The translations under genes and the position numbers were made by a program. Shown here piece by piece: positions 44,633 through 53,700 of a DNA stretch of 64,000 nucleotides. The notes below the pieces were generated by a model that was not told where the DNA came from, ran no database searches, and was given only the letters and a program-made list of their open reading frames with translations. This DNA is from Pycnococcus provasolii (taxonomy: Eukaryota; Chlorophyta; Pseudoscourfieldiophyceae; Pseudoscourfieldiales), in the NCBI GenBank assembly GCA_049487715.1, contig CP150575.1, positions 526,030 to 590,029 on the forward strand, in the 5' to 3' direction. The number at the start of each line of letters is the position of its first letter. Within the stretch, counting starts at the first letter, position 1.

Positions 44633-45358
44633 TTTTCTTCTTGTTGTTTTGTTGTTGCTGTTCGTTCGTAGATACTGCTGCTGCTGAGTATTTCTATCTG
44701 TGTTGAAATCAGTTGTTGTTGTTTGTTGTGTGTGACAAACAAAAAGAAGAAGAGTTCAAAGGAGGAGGAGGAGGGGTGAGTTAGTTTTGTGCAATTCACT
44801 CTTATTATTATTATTCGCGTAGTAAAAACAATAGAAGCGGTGTAGCAGTATTGATGATCAAACAACGCGTCACGCTCACCAGTCACCACCACCAGTCCAC
44901 CACCAACAACAATGTACATGATTAACCTCGTACCTGCCACTGCTTGTTATGCGTGCGCGTGCGTTCTGGCGTTACTTGTTTAGAACAAACAATGGGACGT
45001 CAAGGAAATGGATTTTGAAATGTACAATTTTTCGGGCGGGGGACGAGGCGGGGAAAGGGAAACCTCAACCGTGGTGGTGGGATCGACGAGAGGGGGATAG
45101 AAAAGAGGAGGAGGAAGAAGAAGCGGCGGCCTGGTCCAAAACAAATGGGCCGAGGAAAGGATCCCTCTCGTCAACGGCTAGATTTTCGCGCGCATTTCTC
45201 AGGAGGATTTCGGGGTTTTGATTTTGCATCATGGCGGATTGTAAATTGTTGACTGGGGTTTCCAAACCCGACGCACGTCTTCCAGCAGGGACTTCCTCCT
45301 CCATAGAAGGAAGAAGATTAGGGTTGTTGGCATCTTCATCATCACCTTTTTAAGATCG
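44633..45358. other. Upstream region of beta-tubulin with a doubtful small minus-strand frame
   Basis: 726 bases. The tubulin-proximal part (44640-44900) is T/G rich with GTTGTTGTT runs and reads as leader and promoter. A 79-residue minus-strand frame (45304-45065, MEEEVPAGRRASGLE...) ends in Ser and His runs and has no conserved feature. I do not annotate it as a gene. Confidence 0.35.
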
Positions 45359-45937
45359 ATGTCGCGCTCGCCTCGTCATCCAAGTTCTTCTGCTGCTGCT
45401 GCTCCTACTGCCACTGACGGCGGCGGCGGCGGCGGCGGCGGCGATGATGACGGTCATCATCATCATCATCATGACGTGACTAAATACGCAGTGCCACTAA
45501 CAGCCGCCGCGATCATATTAGAATGCCTTCTCGAAAACGAAGACGTGACTGCTCGAGATGTTGCCAACCTCGCGATGACGAGCTGTTCCTTTTGGCGCGT
45601 CATGTGTGACGCACCTCTTACGCGCGTCTGGGAACGCGTCGCTCGTGTATATGTTGATAGGGCGAATTGCCTGCAAGCGAATTACGACGACCGCGTGTCT
45701 CTTCTTGGCGTAGATTTTTCGATGTTTGACGTCGACGACGACTCTGATGATGAGAGTAGTAGTAAGAGTAACGGGAGCAATGATCGAATTGATGCTGTCA
45801 TCACCCGCCGTGATGCCGCAAAGATTGCCACAGCTGCATGCATGGATGTGCGATTCAGCGCATGTGCTGCTTACGCCGGTAGATTACGAATCGAACTCAT
45901 TGATGGGACCACTGAAGACGCAACAACAACGGCGTGA
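45359..45937 (+). CDS. F-box-like small protein of 192 residues
   Basis: A Ser/Ala/Gly/His low-complexity head (1-39) precedes AIILECLLENEDVTARDVANLAMTSCSFWRVMCDAPLTRVWERV, which fits the F-box pattern of two helices with central Leu and final Trp. The remainder is acidic (DVDDDSDDESSS) with a helical end. F-box proteins link substrates to SKP1-cullin ligases; the substrate part is very short here. Family assignment is tentative. Confidence 0.6.
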   Translation: MSRSPRHPSSSAAAAPTATDGGGGGGGGDDDGHHHHHHDVTKYAVPLTAAAIILECLLENEDVTARDVANLAMTSCSFWRVMCDAPLTRVWERVARVYVDRANCLQANYDDRVSLLGVDFSMFDVDDDSDDESSSKSNGSNDRIDAVITRRDAAKIATAACMDVRFSACAAYAGRLRIELIDGTTEDATTTA

Positions 45938-46009
45938 GCATTTTGGAAAAACAAATAAATGAATAACAAAATTGTTACCTAAGCATACAAATGATGCTTT
46001 CATGCTTTC

Positions 46010-47137
46010 CTACAGAGTTAGAGCCATGAAAACGCCATCGCCGACGGTTGCCGAAGCGTGCAGCGTGTCGTTGTTGTTGTCGTCGTCGCCGTCGTCGCCG
46101 CCGCGTCCGTCGTCGCCGCCACGTTGCGCAGCCGCCCATCTCAGCGCGTCGCGCTGACGCCAAAGCTCGACCGGCGTTTCGGCGCCAGCCATCGCCGCAG
46201 CGTGCGGATACTCTCCATCTCCATCTGCACACGTCGCAGCTCCGAGCGCCAAAGCAGCCTTGCACTGGTGTGTCATATCGTCTGCCACTCCTGTCCGCCG
46301 CGCGAAGCGCGAGTCTCGCCATAACTTTGGCGATAGCGCGGCAACATACGCCCTGTGCCTTGACCCAAGTTGTCGCAGCGTGTGCATTGCCAGACGTCGC
46401 GTATGCGCACTCGTCGTGCGCGCGGCGGTGTTGCTCACCACGTCAAATACGTATGTCAGCGCGTCCGAACCTCGGATCGTCGCACTCGCCACCATGCGCA
46501 GGCACGCGGAAGCTGCCTTTCCGTTGGCGTTGCGAAGTGGAGACAGCGCGACGAGAAGCTGCTCTCGGTCGAGAGCGAACGAGCTCAGCTTCGTCAGCGT
46601 GTTGAGCGCCGCGATGCACACGCGCGTACTCTCGTCGTTCGCGCAGTCAGCGAGAAGGGATGTGATGACGTACGCCATTGCTTTGCTGTCTCTGTGAGCA
46701 CCTGCGACGGCGGCGATAGCCTCAATGGCGGCTAGTCTGACGTCGACGCACTCGTCCTCGGTCGCGAGAATGAAAGCTCCCGTGTGCATCGACGTCTTGA
46801 TGGACGTGAGTGCGCGCGGGTCGTCTGCGGATATGCCCTCAGATGTTTTTGCCGTCTGCGTGCGGTCGAACGCCTCCATGACTTGAAACTGTGTTGTTCG
46901 CCTCGGCGACGCGGCTGCGAGCACGCCCATGGCTGTGACGGCTAGTTTCCTCACGAAGGCGTCTGGGTCCGTCCATGCCGATAGCGCCAGCGTGCGAAAC
47001 GCCTCCGACGGTGCTGGTGAAGGCGAAGCTGAGACGGCGTCGTGGAGCGTGTTGGCGATAAAAGCGATGCGCAGCGAAGCGTCGGGCGACGACGACGACG
47101 GCGCCCTTGCGAATCCTCTCGCCGCCATTATTGCCAC
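46010..47137 (-). CDS. HEAT-repeat protein, possibly related to Integrator subunit 4
   Basis: The protein has 375 residues. Repeating helix pairs include AWTDPDAFVRKLAVTAMGVLAA, EDECVDVRLAAIEAIAAVAGAH, LADCANDESTRVCIAALNTLTKLS and ARTTSAHTRRLAMHTLRQLGSRH. The combination of DxxVRxxAIxAIxA repeats with RRLAMHTLRQLGSRHRAYV recalls INTS4/SIEL proteins. INTS4 is usually much longer, so this would be an N-terminal-like fragment or a different HEAT protein. The C-terminus is Asp/Asn/Gly low complexity. Confidence 0.6.
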   Translation of the reverse strand: MAIMAARGFARAPSSSSPDASLRIAFIANTLHDAVSASPSPAPSEAFRTLALSAWTDPDAFVRKLAVTAMGVLAAASPRRTTQFQVMEAFDRTQTAKTSEGISADDPRALTSIKTSMHTGAFILATEDECVDVRLAAIEAIAAVAGAHRDSKAMAYVITSLLADCANDESTRVCIAALNTLTKLSSFALDREQLLVALSPLRNANGKAASACLRMVASATIRGSDALTYVFDVVSNTAARTTSAHTRRLAMHTLRQLGSRHRAYVAALSPKLWRDSRFARRTGVADDMTHQCKAALALGAATCADGDGEYPHAAAMAGAETPVELWRQRDALRWAAAQRGGDDGRGGDDGDDDNNNDTLHASATVGDGVFMALTL

Positions 47138-47239
47138 TCGGATGGATGGAGTTATGAGTTGGGGTTTTAGATTAGGGGTTCATCGATGGCGCACACGCTT
47201 ACGATAGTACGGAGTTGTTGTGTTAAAAATTTATGTAAG

Positions 47240-48484
47240 TTACTTCCTGGCAAGACCGTAGCGAGGCTCGCGAGGGTCGTACATGCACAGCGCGGCATTG
47301 TGGCCGACTTCGTATCCGATAAATTCGAAACCAAGTGCGCGATGCAAACCGAGCCAAAACGACGTGGGGCAGCACGGCGCGTTCGAGTCACCCATCACGT
47401 AGCGCCGAAATGCGGCGGAAATCCACGAGAAGTACGGATATCGGCGCCATGTACACCTCTTTGCAAGTGTGTACACATTGGCGTGCTTCTGCAGAGCATA
47501 CGATGCGTACGTGGTGTATTCGCTGAAGCCAAGCTCGAGGTCCTTCTCGTTCGCGGAGTCAATCAGCTTGTTTGCCCACGTCATTGTCGAATGATGCGAC
47601 GAATTGGCCAGCACGACGCCCTCGTCTTCGCCGTCTTTGAGCGTCCACGACGTGGAATCTAAGCGCTCAATGCGCTGCAAGATCTCCTCCATCACAGGTC
47701 GCCAGATGAGCATGTGGTGAACCACAAGGCTCGAGTGGTCGCGCGCGTATTCAACCTTCTGCCCACCAAACAGTCTCTCGTACGACAGCTCATAAGCCTT
47801 TACGACCACGCCGCCAACCTGCAGGATGGCGTTGTGCGTGCGCAGCGGTGAGTCGCCATCTTCGAGCCGGCTGGGCACACTGTCGCTGTCGCGTCGTGGC
47901 TCGAACAGCGTTAGCGGGCGCAAGGGGATCATGTCCATGTCCCAGAGCAAGAAGACGTCGGATAGGCCAGCGATGTGCCGACTTGCACCCATCTTAAGCA
48001 CCTGCTGGTAGTACCAGCCAGACAGGCTTCTGCCCTTGAAGATCTCATTCGCGTCACCTGATCCAGACATGGTGCGCATGCGCATCTCGAGGCGATCGGC
48101 GACGTCCTTCTTCGTCAAGTCTGGAAGCACGCTGTCCTCGACGAGGCAAACGACGTTGCTTGCAAATGCATTGAATGCCTCGCAGTCGCCAATGGTGATG
48201 ACATAAATACGCCTGGGGCGCACATGCTCGTTCAGTCCACGAACAGCCTCGCGCACAATGCAGGTGGCGTGAAGTGCAAGTCCGACGACGTCAATAGGCT
48301 CCGTTGCGAGTTTCGTGCTGACTGGTGGAGCTGTCGTCCCGGGGAATGAAGCACTGTACGTGTGCCAAAAGATGATGACAACAAGCACAAACGCGAGAGT
48401 CGCCTTGGCAACCCAAGAACGTCCACGCATCGAAGACATGCTTGTTGATGCCATCAGACTCAGCTTGCTTGCGACTCTGCGCAT
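47240..48484 (-). CDS. Type II membrane glycosyltransferase-like protein with DXD motif
   Basis: The protein has 414 residues from MRRVASKLSLMAS. A membrane anchor (KATLAFVLVVIIFWHTY) lies near residue 30. The luminal domain contains IYVITIGDCEAFNAFASNVVCLVEDSVLP, WYYQQVLKMGASRHI, the divalent-metal DXD-type LLWDMDMIPLRPL, and SGWYYQ with downstream HHSTMTWANKLI. This matches the DUF6492-like class of nucleotide-sugar transferases. The acceptor and sugar are unknown. The open frame continues upstream to 48829 through a CAG/CAA-encoded polyglutamine tract; I regard that as likely 5' leader, because a type II anchor normally sits near the N-terminus. Confidence 0.72.
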   Translation of the reverse strand: MRRVASKLSLMASTSMSSMRGRSWVAKATLAFVLVVIIFWHTYSASFPGTTAPPVSTKLATEPIDVVGLALHATCIVREAVRGLNEHVRPRRIYVITIGDCEAFNAFASNVVCLVEDSVLPDLTKKDVADRLEMRMRTMSGSGDANEIFKGRSLSGWYYQQVLKMGASRHIAGLSDVFLLWDMDMIPLRPLTLFEPRRDSDSVPSRLEDGDSPLRTHNAILQVGGVVVKAYELSYERLFGGQKVEYARDHSSLVVHHMLIWRPVMEEILQRIERLDSTSWTLKDGEDEGVVLANSSHHSTMTWANKLIDSANEKDLELGFSEYTTYASYALQKHANVYTLAKRCTWRRYPYFSWISAAFRRYVMGDSNAPCCPTSFWLGLHRALGFEFIGYEVGHNAALCMYDPREPRYGLARK

Positions 48485-48491
48485 CTTAAAG

Positions 48492-48549
48492 TGCTGCTGC
48501 TGCTGCTGCTGCTGTTGTTGTTGTTGTTGTTGCTGCTGCTGCTGCTGCG
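48492..48549 (-). repeat. CAG/CAA trinucleotide repeat, polyglutamine-capable
   Basis: About 19 CAG and CAA triplets on the minus strand (CTG/TTG on plus), just upstream of the chosen glycosyltransferase start and in frame with it. Confidence 0.92.
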
Positions 48550-48764
48550 ACGGTGGTAGTAGCGTTTGCGGCCGTGTCGGCGATGACCGGTGCTGCAGCT
48601 CAGCCAAGTTAAGCGCGACAAAGCTGTGGGTATTTGCGTCGGTGAGGTCCGTAGGAAGCTGTGCGGGAACGTTTCGCCTGCTTTCTGTGCGACGCATGTA
48701 CAAGCCGCGCTGTGCGGCGGCGAAGACGTACCGGCGTTTACTTTTTCGTTTTGCTTGATTCGCC

Positions 48765-49058
48765 CTATGCGGACGACCCGCTGCGACGGTTCCGCCGGCG
48801 GTTTGCTCGCGAACCCGACGAGACTGCACTCGTGGCAGCAGCTGCTGCTGCAGCGGCGTTAAGCTTTACGACAGGTCCCTGGTTCTTGCGGTGTGACGCG
48901 GCGATGCGCTGTTCGTTCGCGTTGGTCACTGCAGCCAGGCGCGTCATTTCAGGCACGACTTGCGCAAGCCATAGCGCGAGTAACACCGCCACGGTTACGA
49001 GCACGGATACAGCCACCGCAAGGTCCCTTGAGTCACCGCGGTTGCGACGCAGGCGCAT
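48765..49058 (-). CDS. Doubtful small single-pass membrane protein, 97 residues
   Basis: Starts MRLRRNRGDSRDLAVAV with one hydrophobic helix (VSVLVTVAVLLALWLAQVV), then EMTRLAAVTNANEQRIAASHR and an Ala run. The topology is protein-like and the frame is in the right strand context, but no family is recognised, and it overlaps the upstream extension of the glycosyltransferase frame. It could be an exon of that gene or spurious. Confidence 0.3.
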   Translation of the reverse strand: MRLRRNRGDSRDLAVAVSVLVTVAVLLALWLAQVVPEMTRLAAVTNANEQRIAASHRKNQGPVVKLNAAAAAAAATSAVSSGSRANRRRNRRSGSSA

Positions 49059-49143
49059 CCACCACCTTGCAGGTGGACCCTTTCTGGTACTTCTACCTTA
49101 TTTTCTCAGTCGGCCCACCTCGCTCGTTCGCTGTTCGCTGTTC

Positions 49144-49144
49144 G

Positions 49145-49192
<48 letters not shown>
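49144..49192. repeat. TTG/GTT trinucleotide microsatellite
   Basis: About 16 consecutive GTT units, followed by TTATTATT. It lies between the small minus-strand frame and the FAH-type gene. A GTGT-rich run follows at 49251-49290. Confidence 0.95.
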
Positions 49193-49194
<2 letters not shown>

Positions 49195-49448
49195 ATTATT
49201 GCTGCGCTTCGTCGTAGCTTCACCTGCTCACGCCTTAACGCGCAGAGGTTGTGTGTACGTGTACGTGTGCGTGTGCGTGTGCGTGCGTGCCGGTAGCCGC
49301 CTTCTTGAGCGCACGATGGCCAGGCCGTGCGATCGTTCGTGAGGAGAGGGGGAGGGGGCTCGAACGAGGCACCTGCAACCTCCTGCAACCAGTCGAAATT
49401 TGGGGGTTGGTGGGACAGCGTTCACAGGTCTGGGACTCTGGGTTCACG

Positions 49449-50522
49449 TTACAGCTTGGAGGACAGGGATGGCGCGACGTACGTTCGCAGCGTGCCGATG
49501 CCCTCAACCTCAACCTCAACCACGTCGCGAGGCTTCAGGAACTTTGGCGGGTCGAAACCAGCGCCAACGCCGGCGGGAGTACCCGTCACGAGGACGTCGC
49601 CGGGTCGAAGTGTCACACAAGAGCTGATGCATTCGACAAGGTCGCCAACGTCGCGGATCATATCCGAAGTACTACCCGTCTGGCGCACTTCGCCGTTAAC
49701 GCGCGTCACGATGGAAAGAGCGCGCGGATCGGCCGCGCCGCCCGACAGCTCCGCCTTTGGAATGATGCAAGGTCCTATTGGAGAAAAGCCATCGAAACTT
49801 TTCCCCAAAAACCACTGCTGGTGAGCCTTTTGCACGTCGCGCGCGGTCAGGTCGTTGACAATGGTGTACCCAAACACGTGCTTTCCGGCATCCTCCTTCG
49901 GAATGTCCTTACCACCCACGCCAATCACAACGCCAAGCTCTCCCTCGTAGTCCATTTTTGACGACGCTGGTGACGGGTGGGCGACGGCGTTGTCGGGCCC
50001 GCACACCGAGCTCGTCGACTTTGTGAAGATGATGGGTACAGGCGGCACCGCATCCTTGGCAATCCCTGGCATTTGCGTGTCCACCTCCTTAATGTGCTCC
50101 TGATAGTTCTTTCCAATGCATATCACGGTTGGCGGGTTCGGAATCGGAGAGAGTAGCGTGACGCGATTCGCCTTAAGCGGAGCCTGTCGGAGCGCGTCGT
50201 CGAGCCAGTCTCTCTTGAACCCACCGAAGCCTGCGGCGTCGATGACGTCGAGCATGCTCTTGAAAGGTAGTGGGTAGACGTCGTCGCCTACCATAACACC
50301 TGGCTGGGCGTCGGCAAAGTCTGCCGCAGCGTAAGGCTTTGCGGGCGGCGGAGGCAGCGTCGGCGGCGGTCGCTGCGTGAAGGAGACGAGCTGCGTGGTT
50401 GTCGCAGACATGTTCGTCGCGAAGTTCCTCCGCGAGGCGCTTCCGCCGCACGCCTTGTACGAGTTTTCAACCACTCGACGCACGTACGACGACGTACCAA
50501 CCCGCTGGTAAGATCGTAACAT
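49449..50522 (-). CDS. Fumarylacetoacetate hydrolase-fold enzyme with N-terminal presequence and C-terminal SKL
   Basis: FAH-fold enzymes hydrolyse or decarboxylate oxo-acids such as acylpyruvates or oxaloacetate. From the ATG at 50522 the protein has 357 residues; residues 1-35 (MLRSYQRVGTSSYVRR... SRRNFATN) look like a mitochondrial presequence. A second ATG (MSATTTQLV, at 50411) gives a 320-residue protein without it. Catalytic-domain motifs are GKNYQEHIKEV, PIIFTKSTSSV, MDYEGELGVVIG, GYTIVNDLTARDVQ, WFLGKSFDGFSPIGP and VTGTPAGVGAGFDPP. The last three residues are SKL, the canonical peroxisomal signal. Alternative starts could therefore send the enzyme to mitochondrion or peroxisome (inference). 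Confidence 0.9.
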   Translation of the reverse strand: MLRSYQRVGTSSYVRRVVENSYKACGGSASRRNFATNMSATTTQLVSFTQRPPPTLPPPPAKPYAAADFADAQPGVMVGDDVYPLPFKSMLDVIDAAGFGGFKRDWLDDALRQAPLKANRVTLLSPIPNPPTVICIGKNYQEHIKEVDTQMPGIAKDAVPPVPIIFTKSTSSVCGPDNAVAHPSPASSKMDYEGELGVVIGVGGKDIPKEDAGKHVFGYTIVNDLTARDVQKAHQQWFLGKSFDGFSPIGPCIIPKAELSGGAADPRALSIVTRVNGEVRQTGSTSDMIRDVGDLVECISSCVTLRPGDVLVTGTPAGVGAGFDPPKFLKPRDVVEVEVEGIGTLRTYVAPSLSSKL

Positions 50523-50732
50523 GAGTGGAACGGCCCCTCGGCTTTGGCTGGAGGACCAACGAAACCCGAATTCGTCGATTCGCGCCCTGCGAGTTCCGGC
50601 CCCGATCGCCCAGACGCCCCGCTGGCGTGTGGACTCGAGAGGAGGGTTTAGGCGCAGGGAACCACTTGTTGTCGTTGTCGCGCCTCCCCTTCGGACCCAC
50701 GGCATTTTTCAAGCAACCGACTCGCGACGACG

Positions 50733-53700
50733 ATGACGGCCGCCGTGGCGACCACCGCCCTGGCCGCCCTGGCGTCGTCACAACCGCTGACGAGTGACGT
50801 GCCGACTCTGCACGAGTGGGTGCGCTCGCTCGCTGAGGAACTGCAGGGCTCGCGTGCTCGTGAGGATGCCGCTCGACTGCAGGCGGACCACAGCTTCCAG
50901 ATGGTGGAGCAGAGATACCGTGTACTCGAGGAGGAGCACGAGCGGCTGACGGAGGAGTGCGCCGCGAAGTCTAGCGCTGCGTCTCAGGCGGAGGCGGCAG
51001 CGACGGAGGCGAAGGCTGCCACCGCAGCAGCGGAGGCTGAGAGCGCGCGCGTCAAGGCGGAGCTCCACCGCAAGGAGGCGGAGTGCCGCGAGCTGCGAAC
51101 AGATGCGACGCAGGCGCACGAGCTCGCGGCGCGCCGAGAGGTGGAGAGCGCGGAGCGATCTGAGTCGCTCAGCGCCGCGCTTGGGCGCGTCGTCGAGCTC
51201 ACCGAGCAGCGTGCTGCTGCGGAGTCCCGCGCTCGGGAAGCGGAGGCGAGCGAGGTGCGCGCTAAGGCTGCTCTCGCTCGCGCAGAGCAGGAGAACGCGA
51301 TGCTCGCGCAGAACAACAAGTGGGCGGCGGATGAGCTGGAGGCGAAGAGCAAGGCAGTGCTCGAGGAGAGGCGTGCGGCGAGCGCAGAAACTGTCGAGCT
51401 ACTTTCGCGCGCCACCAAGGCGGAGGCGGAGGCGCTGGCGAGCTCGCAGAGCCTGCAGGCGAGCACGTCGCGCGTCGAGCAACTCGAGGCGCAGCTGGCG
51501 GCGAAGATGATGGAGCTGCGAGACGCGAATACGAATTCCGCGGCAAACGTCGAGAAGTTTGAGCGCGAACTCGCCGCGTACCAAAGCCTGGCCAAGCTGC
51601 ACGCAGAGACGGCTGAGGAGCGAGGCGAGACGATTGCACGGCTCGAGGCTGAGAACAAGGCGCTTAACGACGGCATTGCGGCGCTCACGCAGGAGACCCG
51701 CGATCAAGCAAAACAATCTGCGAGCTTGCTTGACGACTGGAAGCAATTGGCGCAGGAGCGCCTCGAGGCGCTGCAGCGCGCGGGCGACACGGCGCGCATT
51801 GGTGGCACTGGCGTACTGGCCGCCGGGTCCACGCCGGGAACCGCCATGGCGGCATCGCCTGGTTTCGCTTTGGCAACGCCCGCCGTTACGCCAGGAGTTC
51901 CAGGCAGCATGAATGCTGCCGCAGCGATTGCGATGAGTTCGCCAAGCGCGGCGCTTGCCAGCCTCAACATGACAGCCGCGCAGGCGTACGCTAAGTACGA
52001 GAGCGTATCGAACGAGCTTCAGGCTTCGCGCGAGAAGTGCGCAGAATATCAGCGCACGCTGGACGCAATCAGCGCGGAGCTCGAGGCGAAGGGACCGGCG
52101 TTTGCCGAACAGCAGCGGCGGTACACGGAGATGGAGCAGAACGTGCTAGACTTCAACCAGCGCATAGGCGAGCACATGAAGGAAATTCGACGCCTCGAGG
52201 TCAAGTGCGGCGCGCTGACGTCGGAGCTCGACTCCGCGCAGACAGCAAAGCGGCATTACGGGCAGAACTGCGAGGATCTCGGCTCTCAGATACGCACGCT
52301 GCTAAAGGAGAACCACGAACTTCGGACGGGGAAGCCGCTTCTCGACGACGGATCCGGTGCCGGCGCATCCGCGTCGGCGGGTGCGCAGAATGCCGCGGAT
52401 GTCATCAAGTCGGAGCTGCTAACGTTCAAGGACGTCGAGGAGATGCAGAGGCAGAATCAAAAGCTGCTCGCGGTGACGCGCAGTCTTTCTGACCAAATGG
52501 AGCGCGCGGCAGCCGAAGCTCGCGAGATGTACGAGGCGAAACTTCAAGAGGAATCCTCCAAGCTGAAGGCGGAGCTTGATCAGATCAAGTCGCAGACGGA
52601 TAAGCGGCAAGAGCAGATGAGTGCCCTTGTCAGGCAGCGGGACATGTTCCGCACGCTCGCTCGTGACCGTGGAACCGCAGCTGGAGAAATCGCCGGGCCA
52701 AGCGGCGCAGCGGCGGCGGCATCGCAGTCGCAGGCTGCTATTGCGGCGAGCCCTCACGTGGACTACGAGCAAGTCCTGCGCGACCGCGAGACGGACTTTG
52801 AGCACTCCAAGGCAGAGCTGCACGAGCACATTCGTTCGCTTCGCGAGCGCGAAGAATCAATGCAGTCAGAACTGGCGGGTGCCAAGGCGGCGGTAACGCG
52901 CAAGGATGGCGAGCTTAAGTACGAAAGGGAGCGTGCGGAGCGAACGGCGGACGCATTGGCGGAGGCACGGAGAAGCATTGAGTCGATGTCATCGGCCAAG
53001 GCGGATCTGCAGAACAAGCTCATCGAGGCGCAGAAGATGATGAGCGAGTACGGTCTAGCACGCGATGAGCTGGCCAGTAAGGAGAGAAAGTCCGAGCGTC
53101 GCATTGCAGAGCTCGAGGCGGCGCTAAGTATTGCTAAGGATGCCGAGGAACGCTCTTATAAGCAGGTGTCCGCAGCGTCCGAGGCGCGCAACGCGGCTGA
53201 GGCGAAAGTTCTTGCGATGACGGAGCTCGAGGTGGAGCACAAGAAGCTTGAGGAATCCGCAAAGTCGCGTCTTGAGGCGGAGTGCAAGCGACTGCAGCAA
53301 GACTGGGCGGAGATGCAGCGCACGCTGTCGACGGAACGCGATCGCCACCGTAGCGCCTTATCGGCAGCCGAGGCTGGGTGCAGCGCGGTGGAGTCGAAAG
53401 CTGCTGCTGCCGCCGCTGCTCTCGAGGAGTCGCGCAAGGCTACCGAGCTTGCACGTAAGCGCGCGGACGCGGCTGAGGAGAGGTGCATCGTGGTATCGCA
53501 GCAGCTAGCTCGCGCGGAGGAACGCCTGCAGTCCCATGCCACTAGCCACATGGCTACGTCGAGCATGGCAGGTGCGGAAGCGCCCGCACCGGAACTTGAG
53601 ATGGTCAAGGAGCGATGTGCGGAGCTCGAGGCAGACGTTGCGGAGGCGAGGCAGCAGCTCTGCGCGGCGGAGGAGCGTGCGGCCGCTGCGGCGGCTCACG

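Noticed and set aside
45065-45304. 79-residue minus-strand frame upstream of beta-tubulin
   Set aside because: Ends in Ser and His runs, has no recognisable feature and lies in a promoter-like region.
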